Assembly (NCBI GenBank): GCA_023667015.1
Contig: JAMPAX010000001.1
Coordinates: 233,343-297,342 of the forward strand
Reading direction: 5' to 3'
Length of the DNA stretch: 64,000 nt
DNA from: Muribaculaceae bacterium
GTDB lineage: Bacteria > Bacteroidota > Bacteroidia > Bacteroidales > Muribaculaceae
Numbering within the stretch: position 1 is the first letter of the stretch; every line of letters begins with the position of its first letter. The notes under the pieces are model-generated. The model saw only the letters and a list, made by a program, of their open reading frames with translations, ran no database searches and had not been told where the DNA came from. Shown here piece by piece: positions 1 to 8,087 of this stretch. Made by a program: the position numbers and the translations under genes.

Positions 1-199
1 AAGCCAGATCGCTCTGTTCTCAATCCGTATCAAACACCTGACAGAGCACCTGAAATCTAACCACAAAGATTTCTCCACCGCCCGTGCTCTCAAGGCTCTC
101 GTTGGTCAGCGTCGCAGTCTCCTCGACTACCTCATCCGCAAGGACATCAATCGCTATCGTGCCATCATCGCTAAGAAAGAACTCGGTATTCGCAAGTAA
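1..199 (+). CDS. rpsO: 30S ribosomal protein S15, C-terminal part
   Basis: Reading frame 2 runs open from the window edge to a TAA at 197-199 and gives the last 65 residues of S15. Diagnostic blocks are IRIKHLTEHL, the LVGQRRSLLDYL stretch and the basic end RAIIAKKELGIRK. S15 binds the central domain of 16S rRNA and is an early assembly protein. The start lies outside the window. A strong hairpin terminator follows 35 bases after the stop, so this is the end of its transcript. Confidence 0.95.
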   Translation, partial: SQIALFSIRIKHLTEHLKSNHKDFSTARALKALVGQRRSLLDYLIRKDINRYRAIIAKKELGIRK

Positions 200-233
200 T
201 CTTCTTGGCTTCGGTACGTGCCGATCTTCCCAT

Positions 234-271
234 AAGAGGGATATATCTTCATCGATATATCCCTCTTTTTT
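234..271 (+). terminator. Rho-independent terminator of rpsO
   Basis: A perfect 13-bp inverted repeat (234-246 with 255-267) and an 8-base loop are followed by a run of T that ends at 271. It sits just past the rpsO stop. Confidence 0.9.
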
Positions 272-350
272 GTCGGCAGCCGCGACTTATCGGCAGCCGT
301 GACTTGTCGGCGACCGCGATTTGTCGACAGCTCGATTTGTCGGCGGGCAA
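270..350 (+). repeat. Degenerate 17-bp tandem repeat, about five units
   Basis: Units start at 270, 287, 304, 321 and 337. The consensus is TTGTCGGCAGCCGCGAC, the fourth unit is 16 bases and the last is partial. The array lies between the rpsO terminator and the pullulanase start at 407. No TAnnTTTG box is visible in this gap, so the array may hold the control region. Confidence 0.75.
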
Positions 351-406
351 TTTTATTGCTGTCGGGGACGTTATTTCCTTAGACAGACTATTTCAGGCTT
401 AACAAC

Positions 407-2443
407 ATGTATAATACCTTTAAACTCTTCGCCATGCCACTACTCGCTTCTGTGGCTATCTCCCTGGGAGTGACTTTTGACTCCACGGCTCAAAGTAATT
501 TCGACGCCCAATTTCTCTCTTACCCTTCTTATAATGGCAACGATTTGGAACTCGTCGTTGACGATTCCGGCACCCATTTTCGTCTGTGGAGTCCCCGGGC
601 TTCTGAAGCTCGAGTGAATCTCTATCATGATGGTCATACCGGCTCACCTTATCTTTCTATTGATATGAGTCGCGATGGCCAGTCCGGAACCTGGGTCGCT
701 TCGCTACCGGATAAGCTTTATGGCGATTTCTACACTTTTCAAATTCTCCACAATGGCAAATGGCTTGCGGAAACTCCGGGCGTATGGGCTAAGGCTGTAG
801 GTGTCAACGGCGCTCGCGCTGCTATTATCGACCTTGATTCTACCGACCCCGCAGGCTGGAACGCTGATAAGGGTCCCAACGTGGAGAATTTCTCAGATGT
901 CATCGTCTACGAAATGCACCATCGCGACTTGTCGATGCATCCTTCTTCGGGTATCGCCAACAAGGGCAAGTTCCTTGCCCTCACTGAAAGCGGCACCCTC
1001 TCTCCGGAAGGACTCGCCACCGGCATTGACCATCTCAAAGAACTCGGTATCACCCACGTGCATATCCTGCCAAGCTATGATTTCAATTCCGTTGACGAGA
1101 CTAATCTTCAGCAGAATGTCTACAATTGGGGATATGACCCTCTCAACTACAATGTCCCTGAGGGCTCTTACTCTACTAATCCCTCCGACCCTAAGGCGCG
1201 TATTCGCGAAATGAAGCATATGATTCAGGCACTCCACAAGGAGGGTATCGGGGTGATTATGGATGTTGTCTACAATCATACTGCTACTAATGATGACTCT
1301 AATTTTGAGCTTACAGCCCCGGGCTATTATCATCGCCACTGGGATGATGGTCGCTATTCGGATGCTTCCGGTTGTGGCAATGAAACGGCATCTGACCGTG
1401 CTCAGATGCGCAACTATATTATCAACTCTGTGAAGTATTGGGCTGATGAGTTCCATATCGATGGATTCCGCTTCGATCTGATGGCAATCCACGACACTGA
1501 AACAATGAATGAGGTGGCAGCTGAGCTGAAGAAAATACGTCCGGATATTTTCGTGTATGGCGAAGGATGGACTGCAGGTGACTCACCCTTGACTCCAGAA
1601 CGCCGTGCACTGAAGGAGAATGTCAGCAAGATGCAGAATATCGCGGTATTCTCCGACGATTTGCGCGATGCCGTGAAGGGTCACTACACCAACGCGGCCG
1701 ACCGCGGCTTCGCCACAGGTAAGCCGGGACTGGAGGAGACCGTGAAAATCGGTATTGTGGCCGCTACGGCTCATCCTCAGGTGGATTTCTCCAAGGGTAA
1801 TAATTCTAAGTTCCCTTATGCTACTTCTCCGGAAATGATTGTCAACTATGTCTCTTGCCATGATGATCTCTGTCTGACCGATAAGTTGCGCCGCTCCATG
1901 GCCGGTGAGCCGGAAGAAAATATGATTGAAGCCGCCAAGCTTGCCCAGACTATCGTCTTCACTTCGCAAGGTACCCCCTTTATCTTTGCCGGTGAAGAGA
2001 TTTTTCGCGACAAGCAGGGTGTCCACAACTCATATAAGAGCCCGGATTCTATCAATGCCATCAATTGGAGCAACAAGGCGAAATATGCCGACTTGTTCGA
2101 CTATTACAAGGGTCTGACAAGTCTGCGCAAGAGTCATCCGGCCTTTCGTATGACTACTGCCGAAGACATTGCCCGCCATCTGAAATTCGACAAGATTGAC
2201 TCTCAGAAGACTCCTAATCTCATCTCCTATTCGCTGACTGACCATGCCAACGGGGATGAATGGAAGGAGATTAAAGTTGTCTTCAATGGAGCATCCTATG
2301 CTCAGTCTGTAAAGCTACCAAAAGGGAAGTGGATTATAGTAGCTCGCGATGGTAAAATCTCACCATCAGGCGACCTCGGCCGCTTCCAAGGAGGAAAAAT
2401 CACTCTCGCTCCCTATTCAGCCCTAATCCTCGCCAAAGATTAA
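407..2443 (+). CDS. pulA: Type I pullulanase, secreted (GH13, CBM48)
   Basis: This debranching enzyme hydrolyses alpha-1,6 links in pullulan, glycogen or starch-derived dextrins. The first 29 residues are a signal peptide (hydrophobic MPLLASVAISLGV, ending STAQ), so it acts in the periplasm or at the surface. A CBM48-like module covers about residues 35-140. The type I signature YNWGYDP follows, then the GH13 regions: DVVYNHT, the nucleophile Asp357 in GFRFD, the acid/base Glu386 in YGEGW, and Asp486 in SCHDD. The length of 678 residues is normal for the family. No sus-type partner genes are adjacent. The gene stands alone between two terminators. An in-frame ATG at residue 10 would also leave a usable signal peptide. 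Confidence 0.95.
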   Translation: MYNTFKLFAMPLLASVAISLGVTFDSTAQSNFDAQFLSYPSYNGNDLELVVDDSGTHFRLWSPRASEARVNLYHDGHTGSPYLSIDMSRDGQSGTWVASLPDKLYGDFYTFQILHNGKWLAETPGVWAKAVGVNGARAAIIDLDSTDPAGWNADKGPNVENFSDVIVYEMHHRDLSMHPSSGIANKGKFLALTESGTLSPEGLATGIDHLKELGITHVHILPSYDFNSVDETNLQQNVYNWGYDPLNYNVPEGSYSTNPSDPKARIREMKHMIQALHKEGIGVIMDVVYNHTATNDDSNFELTAPGYYHRHWDDGRYSDASGCGNETASDRAQMRNYIINSVKYWADEFHIDGFRFDLMAIHDTETMNEVAAELKKIRPDIFVYGEGWTAGDSPLTPERRALKENVSKMQNIAVFSDDLRDAVKGHYTNAADRGFATGKPGLEETVKIGIVAATAHPQVDFSKGNNSKFPYATSPEMIVNYVSCHDDLCLTDKLRRSMAGEPEENMIEAAKLAQTIVFTSQGTPFIFAGEEIFRDKQGVHNSYKSPDSINAINWSNKAKYADLFDYYKGLTSLRKSHPAFRMTTAEDIARHLKFDKIDSQKTPNLISYSLTDHANGDEWKEIKVVFNGASYAQSVKLPKGKWIIVARDGKISPSGDLGRFQGGKITLAPYSALILAKD

Positions 2444-2509
2444 CACAGCTGAGAGTTGCCAGCCCACCGGGACTGAGTATCATATCAGTTTCCCATCTAA
2501 TAAAATTAA

Positions 2510-2548
2510 AAAGATTCTCAGCTAATTTCTACTAGTCTGAGAATCTTT
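2510..2548. terminator. Shared terminator for pulA and tRNA-Arg
   Basis: An 11-bp perfect inverted repeat (2510-2520 with 2538-2548) with A-rich and T-rich flanks can serve both convergent transcripts: pulA on plus and the tRNA on minus. Confidence 0.75.
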
Positions 2549-2552
2549 ATTG

Positions 2553-2624
2553 TATCCCCGTGGGGAGTCGAACCCCAATCGTCGGAACCGGAATCCGAAA
2601 TTCTATCCATTGAACTACGGAGAC
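2553..2624 (-). tRNA. tRNA-Arg (anticodon CCG)
   Basis: The minus strand folds as a full cloverleaf. The acceptor pairs are GTCTCCG with CGGGGAT, the T arm carries GGTTCGACTCC, and the anticodon loop TTCCGGT gives CCG, which reads CGG. It is 72 nt including the discriminator A, with no encoded CCA. The first pair is G-U, slightly unusual. A -7 box (TAACTTTG) lies 38 bases upstream on the minus strand. Confidence 0.92.
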
Positions 2625-2661
2625 TTGCCCAGGCTATCGCATTGATGAGCCTTTTCTGTCG

Positions 2662-2669
2662 CAAAGTTA
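2662..2669 (-). promoter_or_regulatory. -7 box of tRNA-Arg
   Basis: On the minus strand this reads TAACTTTG, a match to the Bacteroidetes TAnnTTTG -7 element, 38 bases before the tRNA 5' end. No clear -33 TTTG is seen. Confidence 0.6.
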
Positions 2670-2701
2670 AGAATTTTCTCCCTATTTCCCATATTTTTCA
2701 C

Positions 2702-2709
2702 TATTTTTG
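2702..2709 (+). promoter_or_regulatory. -7 box abutting the ung start
   Basis: TATTTTTG ends 5 bases before the first ATG of ung (2715). If it is used, the mRNA has almost no leader, or translation starts at the second ATG (2724). Confidence 0.45.
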
Positions 2710-2714
2710 TATTT

Positions 2715-3380
2715 ATGATACGAATGGAATCCGGCTGGAAGGAGGCTCTGAGCGAGGAGTTCTCTAAGATTTATTTCCTCAAACTCACTGACTATGTGCG
2801 CAGTGAGTATACCAACCCGGCCTATAACATATATCCTCCCGCTGCTAATATTTTCTCGGCTTTCGATGAGTCTCCTTTCAGCAAGACAAAGGTTGTCATC
2901 ATCGGTCAGGATCCATATCATGGTCCGGGCCAGGCTAACGGTCTTTGTTTCTCGGTGGCTCCGGGTGTGAAAATTCCCCCCTCGCTGGTGAATATTTTTA
3001 AGGAGATCTCAGACGATGTGGGTAGTCCGACTCCGGAAGATGGCGACCTGTCGCGCTGGGCTCGGCAAGGTGTGCTCCTCCTGAATGCTACGCTGACTGT
3101 TCGAGAACATCAAGCACGTTCTCATGCGGGGATAGGCTGGGAGACGTTTACCGATGCGGCAGTGGCGCAGTTGGCCAACCGACGCTCCAATCTTGTCTTC
3201 ATGCTCTGGGGCTCTGATGCTATTCGTAAGGGTGCGCGTATCGACACTCGAAAGCATCTCGTACTGACCTCTCCCCATCCCTCTCCCCTTTCGGCCTACC
3301 GGGGATTCTTTGGCAACCGCCATTTCTCCCGAGCCAATGAGTATCTCATTGCCCACGGTAAGTCTCCTATTATATGGTGA
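2715..3380 (+). CDS. ung: Uracil-DNA glycosylase
   Basis: Removes uracil from DNA, starting base excision repair. The water-activating loop GQDPYHG holds catalytic Asp66, and the minor-groove loop HPSPLSAYRGFFG holds His188. The length of 221 residues is typical of family 1 UDG. The translation could start at 2715 or at the in-frame ATG at 2724; homologues begin close to the ESGWK segment, so both are plausible. The next gene follows closely and may overlap if its long start is used. Confidence 0.96.
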   Translation: MIRMESGWKEALSEEFSKIYFLKLTDYVRSEYTNPAYNIYPPAANIFSAFDESPFSKTKVVIIGQDPYHGPGQANGLCFSVAPGVKIPPSLVNIFKEISDDVGSPTPEDGDLSRWARQGVLLLNATLTVREHQARSHAGIGWETFTDAAVAQLANRRSNLVFMLWGSDAIRKGARIDTRKHLVLTSPHPSPLSAYRGFFGNRHFSRANEYLIAHGKSPIIW

Positions 3381-3404
3381 ATCAACATATTATTGAGTCT
3401 TTTT

Positions 3405-3412
3405 TATTTTTG
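3405..3412 (+). promoter_or_regulatory. -7 box before the C_GCAxxG_C_C gene
   Basis: TATTTTTG ends 3 bases before the ATG at 3416. This is the same arrangement as at ung. Confidence 0.4.
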
Positions 3413-3415
3413 TAT

Positions 3416-3829
3416 ATGATTAATTACACTACTGAAGAACGTCTTGAGAAATGTCGGGCGCTGCGTCGCGAGGGCTACAATTGCGCACAAAGCGTTATTA
3501 TGTGTTTCGATGATATTACGGGTCTGCCGAAGGAGGTGGCTGCGAAAATCTCTTCTGCCCTCGGCTCGGGGGTGGCAGGATGTCGTCAGATTTGCGGTGT
3601 AGCGAATGCTATGGCTATGACTATCGGTATGACTCATGGTGAAGATGCGGCCTCCAAAGTAGCTGCCGTCAAGGAAGCTCGCCCCCTGCTCGATGAGTTT
3701 TCCGCGGCCTGCCACGGACGCTTCAATTGTTGTGACCTTAAAGGTAAGGAGGATATCCTCCCCTGCGATGACCTCGTAGCTCTTGGCGTAGGTATTCTTG
3801 ACTGTCATTTCCGCAACAAAAACATATAA
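3416..3829 (+). CDS. C_GCAxxG_C_C family protein
   Basis: A small redox or metal protein family of anaerobes with unknown reaction, named for its spaced cysteines. Visible are YNCAQSV near the N terminus, the GCRQICG block that supplies the GCAxxG-like core, and a C-terminal CHGRFNCCDL cluster. The start at 3416 (MINYTTEERLEKC) is chosen because the longer frame from 3374 overlaps the ung stop and adds a leader that is not family-like. With this start the protein has 137 residues. It sits between ung and the T9SS plug gene on the same strand. Confidence 0.8.
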   Translation: MINYTTEERLEKCRALRREGYNCAQSVIMCFDDITGLPKEVAAKISSALGSGVAGCRQICGVANAMAMTIGMTHGEDAASKVAAVKEARPLLDEFSAACHGRFNCCDLKGKEDILPCDDLVALGVGILDCHFRNKNI

Positions 3830-3833
3830 TATT

Positions 3834-5129
3834 ATGTCCGTCAAACCCCTCCCCTCTTTTTTAATGCACTCTCTTGCGAAAACATCCTTCTTTGCACTCT
3901 CGCTCTCCTGTGTATTTTCTATCTTCGCTGAAAATACACAGACTGCTATCTTCAGTCCTAAGTTTCAGACGCTGAAGGTGGAGAAGGTCGATGATTTTAT
4001 GGCCACGCCGGTTATCCATCTCGGTGCGGGCGATGTGCTGAAGATCTCTTTCGATGAAATCGCTGAGGATTATTCACAGTTGCAGTGGCGTATGATTCAT
4101 TGTAATGCTGACTGGCAACCCTCGCGACTCATGGAGTCGGAATATGTGGATGGTTTCAACATCGCAGACATTGAGGACTTTGCTTATTCTTCCAATACTT
4201 ATATCCATTATGTCAATTATCAGTTTACGATTCCCTCAGAGGGGATGAGTCCGCTGGTGGGGGGAAATTATCTGGTGCAAGTTTTCGACAGGTATGAGCC
4301 GTCGGCGACTCTGTTGCAGGCGCGAATACAGGTGGCAGAACCCGGCTCCTCTGTCTCAGGTTTTGCCACGGGACGCACCGATTATGGCATAAACACGGAA
4401 TTTCAGCAGTTGGCGTTTAATGTGGCCTACGATGGATCGCTCAATCTGAATCCCTATCAGGACCTTATTGTCACCATTGAGCAAAACGGGCGCCCGGAAA
4501 CTCGCCGGGAGCTGAAGCGTCCGCTACGTGTCAATGGCAACCAACTTATCTATGAGTCGCTGCCGGAGCTGATCTTTCCTGCCGGCAATGAGTATCGTCG
4601 CTTTGAGACGGTACGCGCGGATTATCCGGGCATGGGGGTAGACTCTACTCGATATATGGGTCCTAATTATCATGCATGGCTTCATATCGATGAGGGGCGT
4701 GCGGGACGGAATTATGTCTTTGACTCTACCCAGCATGGACGCTTTATTGTAGATGAGTATAACTCCACCGACCCTAACCTTGGCGCAGACTACGTCACCA
4801 TGCATTTCTCACTGGATTTCCCGGAGATTATGGATGGCGATATCTACGTTGACGGTGAATTTGCCCGTCCGTTGCCTGCTGACCATACACGCATGAAATA
4901 CAACAGGCATACAAGTCTCTACGAACTCGAATTGCCCCTCAAACAGGGTTCTTATAATTATCAGTATGTAGCCCGACATCGCGAAGGAGACACTACCTTA
5001 ACTCCGGCTCCTATTGAAGGTAATTATTCGGAGACTTCCAATGAATATAATGTCTGTATATATTTGAGAAGGCCGGCCTCCAGAGGGGATATTCTTATCG
5101 GTGCTTACACTATTCAATCTCAGAAATAA
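3834..5129 (+). CDS. T9SS plug protein (DUF5103)
   Basis: Belongs to the DUF5103 family, now described as the plug that closes the SprA translocon pore of the type IX secretion system from the periplasmic side. A signal peptide covers the first 30 or so residues after MSVKPL, ending near the CVFSIFAENT segment. The body shows family-like blocks such as QWRMIHCNADWQPS and a C-terminal beta-rich domain (YNYQYV, near residue 390). It has 431 residues from the ATG at 3834; the frame is open 12 codons further up, but that part overlaps the previous gene. The DUF3109 gene starts 2 bases after its stop. Confidence 0.85.
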   Translation: MSVKPLPSFLMHSLAKTSFFALSLSCVFSIFAENTQTAIFSPKFQTLKVEKVDDFMATPVIHLGAGDVLKISFDEIAEDYSQLQWRMIHCNADWQPSRLMESEYVDGFNIADIEDFAYSSNTYIHYVNYQFTIPSEGMSPLVGGNYLVQVFDRYEPSATLLQARIQVAEPGSSVSGFATGRTDYGINTEFQQLAFNVAYDGSLNLNPYQDLIVTIEQNGRPETRRELKRPLRVNGNQLIYESLPELIFPAGNEYRRFETVRADYPGMGVDSTRYMGPNYHAWLHIDEGRAGRNYVFDSTQHGRFIVDEYNSTDPNLGADYVTMHFSLDFPEIMDGDIYVDGEFARPLPADHTRMKYNRHTSLYELELPLKQGSYNYQYVARHREGDTTLTPAPIEGNYSETSNEYNVCIYLRRPASRGDILIGAYTIQSQK

Positions 5130-5131
5130 CT

Positions 5132-5722
5132 ATGTTTCAAATAGACGATACTTTAGTTTCTATAGACTTAGCAGAGAGATTTTTCTGCTGCGACCTTGAT
5201 GCCTGCCATGGCGAATGTTGTATTGAAGGAGATGCGGGAGCTCCCCTCACTCAGGAGGAAGACCGACGACTTGGCGAGCTGATGCCAAAGATTCTGCCAT
5301 TGCTGACACCGCGGGCACAGAGCGTAATTCGAGAGGAAGGGCATTCATATACCGACCAAGAGGGAGACTTGGTTACCAATATCATCGAGGGGGGCAACTG
5401 TGTGTTCACCTGCATGGAGCCGGGAGGGATGTGTCTCTGTGCGCTGGAGAAAGCGCGGCGCGTGGGAGACACGGAGATGTTCAAACCGATAAGTTGTGCC
5501 CTATATCCGGTAAGAATCAAAGAATATGACGGTTTTACAGCCGTCAACTTCCACCGTTGGAAGATCTGCCGCGCCGCTGAGACCCTCGGCCGCGCCAAGG
5601 GGATTCGAGCCTACGAATTCCTCCAAGGCCCCTTAGAGCGACGCTTCGGCAAAGTATGGTACGCCAAGCTACGCCTAATCTGTGAGCAATGGCTCGCCCG
5701 GAATCCCAATATATATCACTGA
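5132..5722 (+). CDS. DUF3109 family cysteine-rich protein
   Basis: A 196-residue protein rich in conserved cysteines: FCCDLDACHGECC near residue 18, GNCVFTC and MCLCALE near the middle, and PISCALYPVR later. This layout resembles YkgJ-like and DUF3109 proteins, in which cysteines are thought to bind a metal or iron-sulfur cluster. The reaction is unknown. It starts 2 bases after the T9SS plug gene, so the two are almost certainly translated from one mRNA. The functional link is not clear. Confidence 0.85.
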   Translation: MFQIDDTLVSIDLAERFFCCDLDACHGECCIEGDAGAPLTQEEDRRLGELMPKILPLLTPRAQSVIREEGHSYTDQEGDLVTNIIEGGNCVFTCMEPGGMCLCALEKARRVGDTEMFKPISCALYPVRIKEYDGFTAVNFHRWKICRAAETLGRAKGIRAYEFLQGPLERRFGKVWYAKLRLICEQWLARNPNIYH

Positions 5723-5844
5723 TTTCATACACCTTAAGCCTACCCCACAAAAGCCACCATACCATGTTGAGAAGCGATTTGCTATCGCCCAAAGTTGTAA
5801 TATTATATGCAACTCCGGTTGAACTCCGGTTGAATCTGTAAATA
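5723..5844. other. Gene-free stretch upstream of a promoter
   Basis: No supported ORF. A short direct repeat (AACTCCGGTTGA, twice) lies at about 5813-5836, just before the consensus promoter at 5845. Confidence 0.4.
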
Positions 5845-5876
5845 TTTGCAGGATTTAAGAAATTTTATTAATTTTG
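5845..5876 (+). promoter_or_regulatory. Consensus promoter with no gene behind it
   Basis: TTTG at 5845-5848, a 20-base spacer, then TAATTTTG at 5869-5876, a full Bacteroidetes housekeeping promoter. The predicted start of RNA is near 5882. Only a six-codon ORF and a terminator follow. Confidence 0.7.
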
Positions 5877-5881
5877 CACTG

Positions 5882-5973
5882 AAATTTATCCTATGAGCCT
5901 ATACATGTAAGAATTTATTTAGTTAAGCCAAAGAGTCTGAGATGATTGTGAAATCATCTCTTTCTTGTTTTTT
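5882..5973 (+). ncRNA. Candidate small RNA, about 90 nt
   Basis: The interval is set by the promoter at 5845-5876 and the hairpin at 5939-5960 with its T-rich tail. The only ORF is ATG-AGC-CTA-TAC-ATG-TAA at 5893-5910, too short to call a gene. It could be a trans-acting sRNA or a transcript that encodes a five-residue peptide. No homologous family was recognised. Confidence 0.45.
5939..5973 (+). terminator. Terminator of the candidate small RNA
   Basis: GAGATGATT (5939-5947) pairs with AATCATCTC (5952-5960), followed by TTTCTTGTTTTTT. Confidence 0.75.
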
Positions 5974-6003
5974 ATAAAGGTATTTAAGAACTTACGTAAT
6001 GTA

Positions 6004-6035
6004 AACGGTCCAAACCGCTATGAGTTTGGACCGTT
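6004..6035. terminator. Hairpin downstream of the lectin operon
   Basis: A 12-bp perfect inverted repeat (6004-6015 with 6024-6035) lies 48 bases past the last minus-strand gene of the cluster. The T tail is weak, so termination is likely but not certain. Confidence 0.5.
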
Positions 6036-6082
6036 CAACTGTTTAGACTGCATTGCCATTAAGCAACCACTTATGAAACCAT

Positions 6083-6607
6083 CTACAATGTAGCTTTGAC
6101 GAATATCCACTGCTGTGCTTTCGTTGCATTGTAGCGATATAGCTGGATGTTCGTTCCATCGGCTACTTTTGAATTACTTAAATCAACTACATAATTTATA
6201 TCCATAATCGAACATATGGAATATGTGTTACCACCATGATGATGTAAATACCATTTTTGGGCTCCTGTATTGTTAAAGGTCCAGAGTTGGAGATTAGTTC
6301 CATTGGCAACAACAGAATTATTTACATCAAGTACATGAAATGTCCTGACATCATCTTCCTCGGGTATTGCTGTCTGATTACATAGTACATATACATCTTT
6401 TTCAGTGTTAAACACCAACCATTTCTGTGCATTCGTACCATTAAATTTCCACAATTGGATATTGTTTCCGTCTGTAAGCCTACTATGGTCGTTATCAAGA
6501 ACATATGTAGGATTTATGGCACTTTTTACATAATAAACGCCTGGATCCAATGCGAATACTCCAAAATATACAGCCACCAACGTGATTAATAAAATCCATC
6601 TCTTCAT
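6083..6607 (-). CDS. Secreted ricin-type beta-trefoil lectin protein
   Basis: A signal peptide (WILLITLVAVYFGVFA) is followed by about 150 residues with three similar repeats, each having a GTNIQLW- or GTNLQLW-type strand and a QKW or QQW ending. These are the QxW signatures of the ricin B fold, which usually binds galactose-type sugars. The protein is a single lectin module with no catalytic domain, so binding of host or microbial glycans is the likely role. It is the last gene of a four-gene minus-strand run of secreted proteins and starts 4 bases after the previous stop. Confidence 0.8.
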   Translation of the reverse strand: MKRWILLITLVAVYFGVFALDPGVYYVKSAINPTYVLDNDHSRLTDGNNIQLWKFNGTNAQKWLVFNTEKDVYVLCNQTAIPEEDDVRTFHVLDVNNSVVANGTNLQLWTFNNTGAQKWYLHHHGGNTYSICSIMDINYVVDLSNSKVADGTNIQLYRYNATKAQQWIFVKATL

Positions 6608-6611
6608 TATT

Positions 6612-7382
6612 TCAACGAATTAAATCAAATATGAAACGATCTTGTAGCTTGTTATTAATAAAATATTTGACCTCTATATGATTAGTCCCGGCATAATCGA
6701 AAACATACTTATTGCCTGAGTATTCAACCTCCGCCGGAAACTTATCCATGTAGCACATCCCCAAACACTCCCAATTGTCGAAGCAACCTCCTTTTACTCC
6801 CAAAAATTCACTGAGGATAAAAGACATCACATCAAATCCATATGATAAATTATTGTATGGTATACCGGTATATCTGATTTTTATCTTGACTTCATAATTA
6901 CGTATTTTCAATAAAATTTCCCTTACACTAAAATCTTTGAACTTATAGGTGGCATTAATCACCTCAGGATATACAGCATCCTTTACAGGCACTCGTACCT
7001 TACATGATTCATTATCATACTCACAAAGCTCCCTTCCGATTCCTTCAATTGTGTATAATTGCTTCATCTTCCGCAATCCCTCAATATGATTATTATAACT
7101 GGCTAAGAGCTTCTGACCCGAATAAACCTGCATATCAACATACGAGGAATTTGGGTAACTTATAACATAGTTATTGGCGTAAAAAGCGCCGAAGGTTCGT
7201 GAATTGGTTGTTGTCAAATCTTTAAGCAAGTCATCCTTGTTATAAGACACTGAATAACTACCCTTAATTCCGGCCTTCTGAATCTGGTAGTTGATTTTTG
7301 TCACATTCGGGGATACTGCCAGCATATTAGCAACTGTACCGATTACAACAAGGATAATAACGGTTATTCGAAGTTTATACAT
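6612..7382 (-). CDS. Secreted protein of unknown function
   Basis: No family recognised. The N terminus has a hydrophobic segment (ITVIILVVIGTVANML) that acts as signal peptide or anchor. The rest, about 230 residues, is rich in Tyr, Asn and Lys and looks beta-rich. Four cysteines fall in two pairs: LCEYDNESC near residue 118 and GCFDNWECLGMC near residue 200. The gene lies 5 bases after the lipoprotein gene and 4 before the lectin gene, so the products probably work together outside the cytoplasm. Confidence 0.65.
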   Translation of the reverse strand: MYKLRITVIILVVIGTVANMLAVSPNVTKINYQIQKAGIKGSYSVSYNKDDLLKDLTTTNSRTFGAFYANNYVISYPNSSYVDMQVYSGQKLLASYNNHIEGLRKMKQLYTIEGIGRELCEYDNESCKVRVPVKDAVYPEVINATYKFKDFSVREILLKIRNYEVKIKIRYTGIPYNNLSYGFDVMSFILSEFLGVKGGCFDNWECLGMCYMDKFPAEVEYSGNKYVFDYAGTNHIEVKYFINNKLQDRFIFDLIR

Positions 7383-7387
7383 TATTC

Positions 7388-8011
7388 TTATTCTATTAGT
7401 TCAAGTCTTCCATATTGATAACCCATCTCACAATCAATAATATAACGGCAAATATCATCATCGTGAGTAAATTTCATTGTCAAGTATGGTTTGGCATCTT
7501 GACTTTTGAAAAAATATTCCTGTTCAGCTATAGAATATTGATGATTCTGAGTCTCGTTGTCAATTTCATATCTATACCAGTTATTTTTTAAAGTTGTAAC
7601 GGTACTACCATCATCTCTGACCTTAAAGAATTCTATTTTTGCTCGTATATATGCTGTCGGATCATACATCAAACAATAATTTTCAGTGAACTTATACTCA
7701 GGATTCTTTAGACGAAAGAATATTTTAACTTCTCCTAAATTTGTGTGCTTGCCGTCTATCTCATCGCCAGTGTATTTGTAATGAGTGACATGTTCGAAAT
7801 GTCCGTCAGGTAGCATTTCAACTCTACGTTCTCCATCTTCTTCATAACTCACATAGGCATCAGCAATTGTAAGTATACTTGCAGGAACTTTCACATCATA
7901 AGTGAATGCCATCTCACATTTGGGGTCGGCAGGTTCGTCCTTGTCCTTACAGGATACTAACGTCATAGTCATCCCTACCATAATAAGTAAAATTATTTTT
8001 TCCGTTTTCAT
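7388..8011 (-). CDS. Lipoprotein of unknown function
   Basis: The N terminus is a lipoprotein signal with lipobox LVSC (Cys at residue 21) followed by KDKDEPAD, the charged linker common in outer-membrane lipoproteins of Bacteroidetes. The remaining 185 residues are beta-rich, with no motif I recognise. It is the second gene of the four-gene cluster. Confidence 0.65.
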   Translation of the reverse strand: MKTEKIILLIMVGMTMTLVSCKDKDEPADPKCEMAFTYDVKVPASILTIADAYVSYEEDGERRVEMLPDGHFEHVTHYKYTGDEIDGKHTNLGEVKIFFRLKNPEYKFTENYCLMYDPTAYIRAKIEFFKVRDDGSTVTTLKNNWYRYEIDNETQNHQYSIAEQEYFFKSQDAKPYLTMKFTHDDDICRYIIDCEMGYQYGRLELIE

Positions 8012-8087
8012 TAGTTCAATTAATTTCAGTTACATTATAATATAACCACTTCAATAACAATGTAGGTTCCTCAATATTATTGCAAAA

